Below are positions 6,889 to 13,725 of a stretch of DNA of 13,725 nt, piece after piece; the stretch's first letter is position 1; every line of letters begins with the position of its first letter. The stretch comes from Desulfobacula sp. (GTDB taxonomy: Bacteria; Desulfobacterota; Desulfobacteria; Desulfobacterales; Desulfobacteraceae). The translations under genes and the position numbers were made by a program. The stretch spans positions 1 through 13,725 of the forward strand of contig NZ_JAIOSW010000287.1 of assembly GCF_021107415.1 (NCBI RefSeq), written 5' to 3'. The notes under the pieces were generated by a model. That model was not told the origin of the DNA. It saw only the letters and a list, made by a program, of their open reading frames with translations, and searched no databases.

Positions 6889-8226
6889 GTGAAATTTCTT
6901 ATTATATCATGTTTTGTACTATTATTTGGGTGGAATGCTGTCTTTATTCCATATGGGTATACTGACCAATCCCGCCTTCTTATTATTACTTCTTTTCCTG
7001 AAAAACTTTATATCAGCATGATATCAAGGTTCCAGGAAAAACATCCCAAGCTTAGAATAAAGGTCTTAAATAAAAAAACTGCGGCTGCCATATCATATGT
7101 ACAAGAGACTGCCTCCAATCCGGCGGACCTCTTTTGGGCTTCAGCTCCCGATGCGTTTGAAGTGCTCAAGGCCGGTGATTTTTTGAAACACTATCGTCCT
7201 TTGTCGCCGGGTATCCCGGAAAAAGTAAGAGACTATCCCATTCATGATCCTGAAGGTTACTACACCGGATTTGCCATATCCGGATACGGTATCATGTGGA
7301 ACTACCGTTATTTGATAAAGCATGGCTTAAAGCCTCCAAAAATCTGGCAGGATTTGACATCCTGCAAATATTATCGCCATATTGGTATGTGCACACCCGC
7401 AAGATCCGGTACCACCCATATGGCCGTAGAATCCATTCTCCAATCTCAAGGCTGGGAGGCGGGTTGGGCAACCCTGCTGGAAATAGCCGGCAACCTGGCT
7501 ACTGTTACGGCCCGCAGTTACGGCGTGCCCGATGGAATTAAAAACGGCCGATTCGGCATTGGCATTGTTATTGACTTTTTTGGATTGTCATCACAATCAG
7601 CAGGATTCCCGGTAGCTTTTATCTATCCGCCCGGTACTGCACTAGTACCTGCTAATATTGCTTTGATAAAGGGAGCTAAAAACCAAAAAAACGCTGAAAA
7701 ATTTATCAATTTTCTGATTTCAGCCGAAGGCCAGCAAATACTATTTGTTCCTGAGATTTCCAGATTACCTATAATGCCAAAAATATATAGTAAAGCGCCA
7801 AAAGGGTATCCTAATCCTTTTCAATATGAAGATAACAATACGATTTTTTTTAACTGCAACCTTTCTCAACAACGGTATCATTTGGTTAACACAATGTTTG
7901 ATCGCCTGATCACATACAGCTCCAAAGCTTTAAATAAAACATGGCAGGCCATTCACAGGGCTGAATTAAAAGCGCAAAAAAATAATAATCCTGAATCCAT
8001 GGCACTGGTCCTAAAGGCAAAAGAACTTGTCTATAGGTTACCCGTCAGTAATCGGGAAGCATGTAATCCGGAATTTACTTCGATCTTTCAACGGCATAGG
8101 CCGAGCAAACCACCGCCACTCAGGCAAGCTCAATTAGAAGAAAGCTGGGACATCTTTTCCCGTGATAATTTGAAAAAAGCCCATGATCTGGCACTGCAAG
8201 CCATGGCCAGTATAGAAAAAATATGA
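6889..8226 (+). CDS. pgtC: PgtC-like periplasmic binding protein, regulatory/sensor paralogue
   Basis: This 445-residue member of the type-2 periplasmic binding proteins resembles PgtC, the phosphoglycerate transport regulatory protein, over its whole length as I recall that family. The landmarks are ITSFP (33-37), WASAPDAFEVLK (83-94), GYYTGFAISGYGIMWN (123-138), RSGTTH (172-177), GIVIDFFG (225-232) and ISRLPI (290-295), then a C-terminal helical module (about 325-445). It starts with GTG, the only start available after an in-frame TAA at 6883-6885, and has no recognisable Shine-Dalgarno sequence. The N-terminus has a hydrophobic stretch (3-21) but no clear A-x-A cleavage site, so it may stay membrane-tethered. 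The stop overlaps the kinase gene by ATGA, as expected for the ligand-binding component of a PgtC-PgtB-PgtA signalling chain. The ligand is unknown. Confidence 0.82.
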   Translation: MKFLIISCFVLLFGWNAVFIPYGYTDQSRLLIITSFPEKLYISMISRFQEKHPKLRIKVLNKKTAAAISYVQETASNPADLFWASAPDAFEVLKAGDFLKHYRPLSPGIPEKVRDYPIHDPEGYYTGFAISGYGIMWNYRYLIKHGLKPPKIWQDLTSCKYYRHIGMCTPARSGTTHMAVESILQSQGWEAGWATLLEIAGNLATVTARSYGVPDGIKNGRFGIGIVIDFFGLSSQSAGFPVAFIYPPGTALVPANIALIKGAKNQKNAEKFINFLISAEGQQILFVPEISRLPIMPKIYSKAPKGYPNPFQYEDNNTIFFNCNLSQQRYHLVNTMFDRLITYSSKALNKTWQAIHRAELKAQKNNNPESMALVLKAKELVYRLPVSNREACNPEFTSIFQRHRPSKPPPLRQAQLEESWDIFSRDNLKKAHDLALQAMASIEKI

Positions 8227-10661
8227 ACACACAAATCCAAAACACATCAAACCGTCTTCCTGCACTATTTGGATTTGGCAGCCGATTACTCCTTGCCTTC
8301 AGTCTTGTTGCGGCCATGACGGTTGTGGCCGGACTCGTCGCATGGATAGCCTTTGGGTCTTTGGGCAATGTCATTAATCAAATAGAAGATCAAAATTTTC
8401 CAGCTATCACCCTTTCGGCTGAACTAGCTGAAAAGGGTGCCGCTGTGGTTGCCACAGCTCCTCTATTAATTGCTGCAAAAACCGAGACAGAACAGGCAGA
8501 TATCTGGTCCAATCTAAGGGTGCTTTTGCGGGAAATGGCTCAACTAACAAAAGAGCTAAGCCATTATTCCGATAGCCGTGAGGCAATGGAACAGCTTAAC
8601 ATCTCCATTGACAGAATCACTGATAATCTAATAAAACTGGACTTTCAGATCAGACAAAAATTATTACTTTCTGAACAAATTTCTGAAAAAGCTGATCGAC
8701 TGCGCTGGGTACATGCGGATTTCCTGGATGAAGTAGATCCCATGGTGGCTGATGCCCGCTTTAATTTGGAGTCGGCAATGGAAAAAATAAAGCTGTCTCC
8801 CGTACCGGTAAAAAATCATGCTCAGTTTAATGTTTTTAAAAAAGAATCTACTAAACAGGAGGCTATCCTAAAGGTCAATGCTCTGGGGAATCTATCAGTC
8901 GGATTGCTTGTAAGGGGCAGCAGTGCACCTGATATGGAAACCTTAAATGATACCGTCCACTTTCATGGTGAAGTGGCAGCTCTGTTAGAAAGAGATCTGT
9001 CTGGTCTTAAGGGTTTGTCCAGTGCAATTTCCCTTAGACAGGTTACCAGAGAAATCATCTCGTTTGGAAAAGGTGAGGATGGACTTTTCTCAATGCGTAA
9101 AAAACAATTAGCAGCTCTTATAGAAGGGTATCGGCTTTTAGAACGAAATCGAGCATTAGTGGGAGAATTAAGAGCGATCATTGCCACCCGGGTGAACGCA
9201 GCTAAAACTGCATCAGTATCAGCTATGAAAAAATCCGAAAGGCTTGCAAACCAAGGGAAATTAATGCTGCTGGGTGCCATGGTGGCCAGCCTTTTAGTGG
9301 CAATCCTGGTGGGCTGGTTCTATGTGGGGCGCAATCTGGTAGCGCGGATTACAAATTTAAGCAAAAGCATGCAATCCATTGCCGGCGGCAACCTGCAGGC
9401 ACCTATTCAAACAGGTGGCCGGGATGAAATATCAAGTATGGCCCAATCATTGCTGATTTTCCGGAATACAGCCATTGAAATGGAGGAGGCAAATGTTCAG
9501 GCCCTTATCGATAACGCCCAGGTTGGCTTGATCACGACGGATATGAACGGACGGATTGAATTTTTCAATCCCACTGCCATGGCCCTGTTTGGTTATCATG
9601 ATGCCAACCGGTTATCAAATAATTTTGAAGAATTGATCACGGGTGACAACCTGAAGTTTATTAAAGAATTTTTCCAAAAATCTTCGGATAAAGATGATAA
9701 AATCCTGCTGGCAATGGAAGTCATAGGTAAACAAAGGGATGGAAACAGGGTTCCAATTGATATATCCATACGCGGCTTTAAACAGCGGCAGAAAAAAAAA
9801 TATATTATAACACTCTATGATCTTACCGAGCGTAAGCAGGCAGAGTTGATTCTTGAGCAGCGGGTCCGTAAACGAACCAATGACTTGTATCAGGCCAATG
9901 AAGACCTGCAGCACGAAATCAAAGAACGTCAAAATGCCCAGACCGTATTGCAGGAAGCCCAGGCTGAGTTTGTGCAGGCGGGTAAGCTTGCGGCTCTGGG
10001 CAAAATGGCGGCAGGAATTGCCCACGAGCTTAATCAGCCCCTGACAGCCATTCGTTCCTATACGCATAATATGGGCCGGTTGTTTGAATTGGGCAGGACA
10101 GATGAAGCTATAAATATTTTAGACAGGATAACCTCATTAATTGAACGAATGACAACCATTTCCAGAAATTTAACAAATATTGCCAGACTCCCCAGAAAAA
10201 ATATCGATCGAATTCTTCTGCAACCTATACTTAATCAGGCCATAGGACTGTTCCAGGAACAGATTCAAAAGCAGAAGGTAACTCTCAAAATCAACATGCC
10301 AAAGAGGGATATTCAAGTCCTGGGAGAAAAGATCCCTTTGGAACAGGTATTTACCAATTTGATCAGCAATGCCCTTGATGCCATGAAAGAATGTCCAAAA
10401 CAAAGGCTTACAATTAAAGTTTCCACTAGAGAACAGCAAGGAGAGGCCTGTATCACCTTTACCGACACCGGCAAGGGGATGTCAAAAAAAGAACTGTATC
10501 AAATATTTGATCCCTTTTATACCACCAAAGAGGTGGGAAAAGGACTGGGTTTGGGACTGTCCATATCCTACAATATAATTAAAGATTGGCAAGGCTCATT
10601 AAAAGCCCTGAGTGAACCTGAAAAAGGGGCATCATTTGTACTTATATTAAAAACGGAATAA
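8223..10661 (+). CDS. pgtB: PgtB-like membrane sensor histidine kinase with added PAS domain
   Basis: This is an 812-residue kinase. TM1 (about 21-45) is followed by a roughly 300-residue, mainly helical periplasmic domain (46-345) of the TorS/PgtB type, including RWVHADFLDEV (161-171) and GEDGLFSMRKKQ (284-295). TM2 (about 347-367), a HAMP domain (about 368-420), a PAS domain (about 424-535), a coiled coil (536-590) and a DctB/PgtB-like core follow. Core residues are H601 in GIAHELNQPLTAIRSY, N716 in NLISNALDAM, D748 in DTGKGM, FDPFYTTK (762-769) and GKGLGLGLS (772-780). Enterobacterial PgtB is, as I recall, near 670 residues without the PAS, so this form is extended. The helical periplasmic domain is where a binding protein would dock, as TorT does on TorS. 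It overlaps pgtC and is 4 bp from pgtA. Confidence 0.88.
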   Translation: MNTQIQNTSNRLPALFGFGSRLLLAFSLVAAMTVVAGLVAWIAFGSLGNVINQIEDQNFPAITLSAELAEKGAAVVATAPLLIAAKTETEQADIWSNLRVLLREMAQLTKELSHYSDSREAMEQLNISIDRITDNLIKLDFQIRQKLLLSEQISEKADRLRWVHADFLDEVDPMVADARFNLESAMEKIKLSPVPVKNHAQFNVFKKESTKQEAILKVNALGNLSVGLLVRGSSAPDMETLNDTVHFHGEVAALLERDLSGLKGLSSAISLRQVTREIISFGKGEDGLFSMRKKQLAALIEGYRLLERNRALVGELRAIIATRVNAAKTASVSAMKKSERLANQGKLMLLGAMVASLLVAILVGWFYVGRNLVARITNLSKSMQSIAGGNLQAPIQTGGRDEISSMAQSLLIFRNTAIEMEEANVQALIDNAQVGLITTDMNGRIEFFNPTAMALFGYHDANRLSNNFEELITGDNLKFIKEFFQKSSDKDDKILLAMEVIGKQRDGNRVPIDISIRGFKQRQKKKYIITLYDLTERKQAELILEQRVRKRTNDLYQANEDLQHEIKERQNAQTVLQEAQAEFVQAGKLAALGKMAAGIAHELNQPLTAIRSYTHNMGRLFELGRTDEAINILDRITSLIERMTTISRNLTNIARLPRKNIDRILLQPILNQAIGLFQEQIQKQKVTLKINMPKRDIQVLGEKIPLEQVFTNLISNALDAMKECPKQRLTIKVSTREQQGEACITFTDTGKGMSKKELYQIFDPFYTTKEVGKGLGLGLSISYNIIKDWQGSLKALSEPEKGASFVLILKTE

Positions 10662-10665
10662 TATT

Positions 10666-12012
10666 ATGTCAAAGGGCAAAATCATACTCATAGACGATGA
10701 AATGGACGTGTTATTATCCTGGAGCCAGACCCTTGAACTTGAAGGTTATGAGGTTTTAACCTTTAATAACCCAAAAAAATCTTTAAATGAACTTTCCAGG
10801 GATTGGGCCGGAATTGTATTAACTGATGTTAAAATGCCGGATATGAGCGGCTTTAATCTGCTTGATCTGGTTCAGGATATTGATCCGGAGCTTCCGGTTG
10901 TTTTGTTTACAGGTCATGGGGATATATCCATGGCCATTCATGCGATTAGAAACGGGGCCTATGATTTTGTTGAAAAGACAACTTCGCCGGAATACCTCCT
11001 TGATGTAGTTCAACGCGCTTTGGAAAAACGCCGACTCATTTTAGAAAACCGTGCGCTTCGTCAAGAGCTGGATGGTTTTCCAAATCTGGATGCCCGCCTG
11101 ATTGGAAAAACCGAGGTAATGGAAAAACTCAAAGCAACAATTCGTAATATCGCCAATACAGACGTGGCCATTCTATTAATCGGAGAGACCGGCAGCGGCA
11201 AAGAGCAGGTGGCACGAAGCCTCCATGATTGTGGGGTCAGAGCTGAAAATCCCTTTGTAGCTATTAATTGCGGAGCCATGCCTGAAACGATTTTTGAAAG
11301 TGAGCTTTTTGGATATGAACCCGGTGCATTTACAGGGGCGACAAAACGCCGTATAGGCAAGATTGAATTCTCCAATGGCGGGACATTGTTTCTGGATGAG
11401 GTAGAAAGCATGCCCATGCAGCTTCAGGTTAAACTTTTGAGAGTCCTTCAGGAACGAGTGGTTGAGCGAATAGGTGGTAATGCCTCTATTGAGGTGGACA
11501 TCCGCGTGATCGCAGCTTCAAAGGAAGATTTGCATGAGGCCTGCAATCAAAATCGATTCAGACAGGACCTGCTTTACAGGCTGAATGTCGTTACGATACC
11601 ACTGCCTTCGCTAAGGGAGTGCATCGCTGATATTCCTCTTTTATTTGAACATTTTGTGAACCTGGCCTGTAATCGACACCTGCGGCCCCGGCCCCGTCTT
11701 GATCCGCAATTTCTAGGCCGATTAATGAGTTATGACTGGCCGGGTAATGTCAGGGAACTGAACAATGTGGCTGAAAGATTTGTTCTGGGGATTGACTGCG
11801 ATCGATTTGATACTGATCTTGAGGACTATTCACCACCGGAAGGAATGGATCTGCACGAACAAGTGGAACTATTCGAGAAACAAATCATCATTCAAACCCT
11901 GAAAGCAAATAAAGGCAGAATCAACCAGTCTGCTAAAGCATTGAAGATTTCCCGAAAAACCCTTTATTTGCGTATCCGAAAATTTGGACTGGACAAATTT
12001 AAATTCCGATAG
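10666..12012 (+). CDS. pgtA: PgtA-like sigma-54-dependent response regulator (NtrC/DctD family)
   Basis: This 448-residue activator has a receiver domain (about 5-120; D10/D11, phospho-acceptor D54 in LTDVKMPD, T82, K104). The AAA+ domain (about 144-370) has Walker A GETGSGKE (173-180), the sigma-54-contacting GAFTGA loop (220-225), Walker B LFLDEVE (241-247) and WPGNVREL (358-365). The C-terminal Fis-type helix-turn-helix (about 405-445) includes INQSAKALKISRKTLYLRI. All residues needed for phosphorylation, ATP hydrolysis and sigma-54 contact are present. A small oddity is that receiver K104 is followed by Thr rather than the usual Pro. The gene starts 4 bp after pgtB, so translational coupling is likely, and the upstream kinase is its obvious partner. 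Its probable target is the -24/-12 promoter immediately downstream. It could also be called DctD-like; PgtA is chosen from operon context. Confidence 0.9.
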   Translation: MSKGKIILIDDEMDVLLSWSQTLELEGYEVLTFNNPKKSLNELSRDWAGIVLTDVKMPDMSGFNLLDLVQDIDPELPVVLFTGHGDISMAIHAIRNGAYDFVEKTTSPEYLLDVVQRALEKRRLILENRALRQELDGFPNLDARLIGKTEVMEKLKATIRNIANTDVAILLIGETGSGKEQVARSLHDCGVRAENPFVAINCGAMPETIFESELFGYEPGAFTGATKRRIGKIEFSNGGTLFLDEVESMPMQLQVKLLRVLQERVVERIGGNASIEVDIRVIAASKEDLHEACNQNRFRQDLLYRLNVVTIPLPSLRECIADIPLLFEHFVNLACNRHLRPRPRLDPQFLGRLMSYDWPGNVRELNNVAERFVLGIDCDRFDTDLEDYSPPEGMDLHEQVELFEKQIIIQTLKANKGRINQSAKALKISRKTLYLRIRKFGLDKFKFR

Positions 12013-12074
12013 ATCAGAGTACTTCTTCCCTGTTATTTAAAATATGTTACCATTCTTACACATCGTATTCTCTT

Positions 12075-12097
12075 AAATGGGTAATAAAGGACCATTT
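12075..12097. promoter_or_regulatory. Dyad, candidate enhancer site 1 for the PgtA-like regulator
   Basis: AAATGG (12075-12080) and CCATTT (12092-12097) are perfect 6-bp inverted arms with an 11-bp spacer. The centre lies about 95 bp above the predicted sigma-54 start point, a normal position for an NtrC-family enhancer. Alternatively it could be a weak terminator of pgtA, because a T-run (TTTTTT, 12095-12100) overlaps the right arm; the stem is AT-rich with a large loop, so this is less convincing. Confidence 0.35.
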
Positions 12098-12104
12098 TTT
12101 ATAT

Positions 12105-12121
12105 TGATATTATTCATATCA
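12105..12121. promoter_or_regulatory. Dyad, candidate enhancer site 2 for the PgtA-like regulator
   Basis: TGATAT (12105-12110) and ATATCA (12116-12121) are perfect 6-bp inverted arms around a 5-bp spacer. They are centred about 70 bp above the predicted transcription start and 27 bp from the other dyad. The spacing fits paired activator dimers or an IHF/enhancer arrangement. The composition is AT-rich, so chance occurrence is possible. Confidence 0.3.
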
Positions 12122-12155
12122 TGCGTTTCGGCCTGCTTTTTTGACAAAATTTTCC

Positions 12156-12171
12156 TGGCATGAATCTGGCA
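12156..12171 (+). promoter_or_regulatory. Sigma-54 (-24/-12) promoter of the ABC transporter genes
   Basis: The sequence TGGCATGAATCTGGCA has the invariant GG (12157-12158) and GC (12169-12170) exactly 10 nt apart, with YTGGCAYG at -24 and TGGCA at -12 (consensus TTGCA/T). The predicted start point is near 12182, leaving a leader of about 32 nt containing the AAGGAGG ribosome site. It lies directly downstream of a sigma-54-dependent activator gene, which strengthens the call. Confidence 0.85.
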
Positions 12172-12213
12172 AATACACAATATTGAACCCATAATTTTAA
12201 AAGGAGGATTACC

Positions 12214-13572
12214 ATGCGTATTTTTACCCTGTTTTTTTCACTTTTTATTTTTTTAACTATTGTACCAGGTGCCCCTGTTTTTGCTGCCGAAATAGAGGAC
12301 AAGCTTGTAATTATTACATCCTTTCCAAAGGATCTGACTGAGGTTTTTAAAAAAGGCTTTGAATCCAAATTTCCAGGCACCAAGGTGGAAATTTTACAGA
12401 AAAAAACCTCAGCAGCAGTAAAATATATACAAGAGACTGCTAAGGCCAATACATCGGATCTTGCCTGGGCATCAGCTCCGGACGCATTTGAGGTACTCAA
12501 AGGTGACGGACTTCTGGCCAAATACAGTCCAACTGCCAAAAATATTCCAAAGTTAATAGGTTCATATCCTATTAACGACCCTGATGGCTATTACACTGGT
12601 TTTGCCGCTTCAGGCTATGGCATCATGTGGAATACCCGTTATCTGAAAAGAAAAAAGATCCCGGCTCCCGCGGAATGGGCTGATTTGAAAAAACCAATTT
12701 ATTTTGATCATGTCGGCATGTCTGCGCCTTCCCGTTCCGGAACCACGCATTTAACTGTTGAAACTCTTTTGCAAGGCGATGGCTGGGCAAATGGCTGGGC
12801 AAAATGGAAAGAGATTGCAGGAAATTTCAAAATGGTTACAGAACGTAGTTTTGGTGTACCGGAAGGTGTTAACAGCGGTGATTTTGGCGTTGGCATTGTT
12901 ATTGATTTTTTCGGATTTTCTTCAAAGGCAACCGGATTTCCTGTTGATTTTGTTTATCCCAGGGTAACTGCGCTTGTTCCTGCCAATATTGCGATTGTAA
13001 AAAATGCCCCCCATTCCCGGGCAGCAGTGGCTTTTATTGAATTTTTATTATCAGATGATGGTCAGGAACTTTTATTAGACCCGGCAATCAGCCGTCTCCC
13101 TATCAATCCACAGACATATGCCAAAGCTCCTGCAAATTTTCCCAACCCCTTTAAAAATAAATCCATTGGCGCGGCCGTACAGTTTGATGTAGGACTCTCT
13201 AAAAACAGATACAACATTATAAACTCTCTTTTCGATGTGATGATTACCTATAGACGAAAAGATTTAGCCCAGGCTGTAAATGCCATTCAAAAGGCTGAAG
13301 CAGCCCTGGTCGGAAAATCCAACCCTGCGGCGGAGAGTCTTATAAAAGAGGCTCATGCTCTGGTTGCTGCAATGCCGATTTCCGAGGCTGACGCTCTTGA
13401 TGAAAATTATCCGGGTGTCTTTACTTCAGATGTCTTTAAAAAACGAAAAAAAGCCAGCGTAAAAGTGCCACAGCGTCAGGCTGAGATCGAAGAAAAATGG
13501 GATACATTTACCAAGAAAAATTATAATTCTGCAAAGGTCAAAGCGAAGAAAGCCCTTGCATTATTAAAATAA
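12214..13572 (+). CDS. PgtC-family ABC transporter substrate-binding protein (transport paralogue)
   Basis: This 452-residue periplasmic binding protein has a clear signal peptide (basic MR, hydrophobic core 4-17, likely cleavage after VFA at 22-24). The mature fold matches the upstream pgtC-like protein with no gaps over residues 82-313, about 58% identical by hand count. Shared segments include WASAPDAFEVLK, GYYTGFA, SGYGIMWN, RSGTTH and TALVPANIA. The C-terminal helical module (about 327-452) is retained but more divergent and very lysine-rich at its end. The start follows AAGGAGG by 6 bp, a much stronger ribosome site than that of the sensor paralogue. It is the first gene behind the sigma-54 promoter and is followed 45 bp later by a permease, so it is inferred to be the delivery protein of an ABC importer. 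The substrate is unknown; an organophosphate or other oxyanion is possible by family. Confidence 0.88.
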   Translation: MRIFTLFFSLFIFLTIVPGAPVFAAEIEDKLVIITSFPKDLTEVFKKGFESKFPGTKVEILQKKTSAAVKYIQETAKANTSDLAWASAPDAFEVLKGDGLLAKYSPTAKNIPKLIGSYPINDPDGYYTGFAASGYGIMWNTRYLKRKKIPAPAEWADLKKPIYFDHVGMSAPSRSGTTHLTVETLLQGDGWANGWAKWKEIAGNFKMVTERSFGVPEGVNSGDFGVGIVIDFFGFSSKATGFPVDFVYPRVTALVPANIAIVKNAPHSRAAVAFIEFLLSDDGQELLLDPAISRLPINPQTYAKAPANFPNPFKNKSIGAAVQFDVGLSKNRYNIINSLFDVMITYRRKDLAQAVNAIQKAEAALVGKSNPAAESLIKEAHALVAAMPISEADALDENYPGVFTSDVFKKRKKASVKVPQRQAEIEEKWDTFTKKNYNSAKVKAKKALALLK

Positions 13573-13617
13573 AGTATCCACTGCATAAAAGAGAAGCAAA
13601 CCAAAAGGAGGAGGACT

Positions 13618-13725
13618 GTGGCAATTTCAGAATTCCGAAAACATCCCGGACAGACACTGGTGATGCTGAGCATTTTTATTTTTTTGCTGGCTTTTCTAGT
13701 TATACCTGTAGTTCAGGTAATTTTC
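13618..13725 (+). CDS. ABC transporter permease, N-terminal fragment (runs off the window)
   Basis: Thirty-six codons are visible from a GTG start preceded by a strong AAAAGGAGGAGG ribosome site. The peptide has a short cytoplasmic lead (MAISEFRKHPGQT) and a first membrane segment rich in Leu, Ile and Phe that ends in the motif FLVIPVVQVIF. That pattern is typical of the start of inner-membrane permeases of the Fe3+/thiamine/organophosphate (FbpB/AfuB-like) class that work with type-2 binding proteins. Position directly after a binding-protein gene supports this. No terminator separates the two genes, so they should share the sigma-54 transcript. The ATPase and any second permease would lie outside the window. 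Confidence 0.78.
   Translation, partial: MAISEFRKHPGQTLVMLSIFIFLLAFLVIPVVQVIF

Noticed and set aside
6889..6915. Possible lipoprotein signal (I-I-S-C8) in the sensor binding protein
   Set aside because: It matches a loose lipobox, but only seven residues precede the cysteine and the hydrophobic core follows it, so the geometry is wrong.
9853..10044. Overlapping open frames inside pgtB and other large genes on both strands
   Set aside because: They lack ribosome sites and recognisable domains, and lie wholly inside genes with complete conserved motifs; they are shadows of the real frames.
1..13725. CRISPR arrays, tRNA or rRNA genes, insertion sequences, attachment sites
   Set aside because: Nothing with regular direct repeats, cloverleaf structure, rRNA-like sequence, transposase or terminal repeats was seen on reading both strands.

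Overview
The window reads as chromosomal DNA of a Gram-negative bacterium of moderate GC. Signal-peptide and periplasmic-binding-protein genes, a sigma-54 regulator and large Cache/PAS sensor kinases fit the Desulfobacterota (Desulfobacter/Desulfobacula-like) best. That assignment is inference from gene style only; no rRNA or marker gene is present.

Region 1 (1-3188) is a sarcosine module. On the minus strand lie soxB, soxD and the first codons of soxA, the subunit genes of heterotetrameric sarcosine oxidase, tightly coupled. Divergent from them, across a 225-bp control region with back-to-back TTGACA boxes, is a MurR/RpiR-type (HTH plus SIS) regulator. It is followed 19 bp later by a ProXp-ala/PrdX-type aminoacyl-tRNA deacylase.

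Region 2 (3256-6696) holds an orphan hybrid histidine kinase (two tandem Cache units, a PAS domain with a cysteine cluster, HisKA/HATPase, receiver). It converges on a minus-strand histidine-phosphatase (phosphoglycerate mutase superfamily) gene.

Region 3 (6889-13725) is the most interesting part. A PgtC-like periplasmic binding protein, a PgtB-like membrane kinase and a PgtA-like sigma-54 response regulator form a translationally coupled operon, that is, a three-component signalling system. Directly downstream, behind a good -24/-12 (sigma-54) promoter with two dyads above it, is a second PgtC-family binding protein with a strong ribosome binding site and a clear signal peptide. It is followed by the start of an ABC-transporter permease. 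By hand count the two binding proteins are about 58% identical over 232 ungapped residues of the ligand-binding fold, but only about 37% over the C-terminal helical module.

The simplest reading is that the first binding protein senses a ligand and signals through PgtB to PgtA. PgtA then switches on, from the sigma-54 promoter, an ABC importer whose own binding protein is a duplicate of the sensor. In enterobacteria PgtCBA instead controls PgtP, a single-protein phosphoglycerate antiporter, so here the regulatory cassette appears wired to a different transporter class. The ligand is not determined; a phosphorylated C3 acid or another organophosphate is a guess from family, and the neighbouring histidine phosphatase would fit it.
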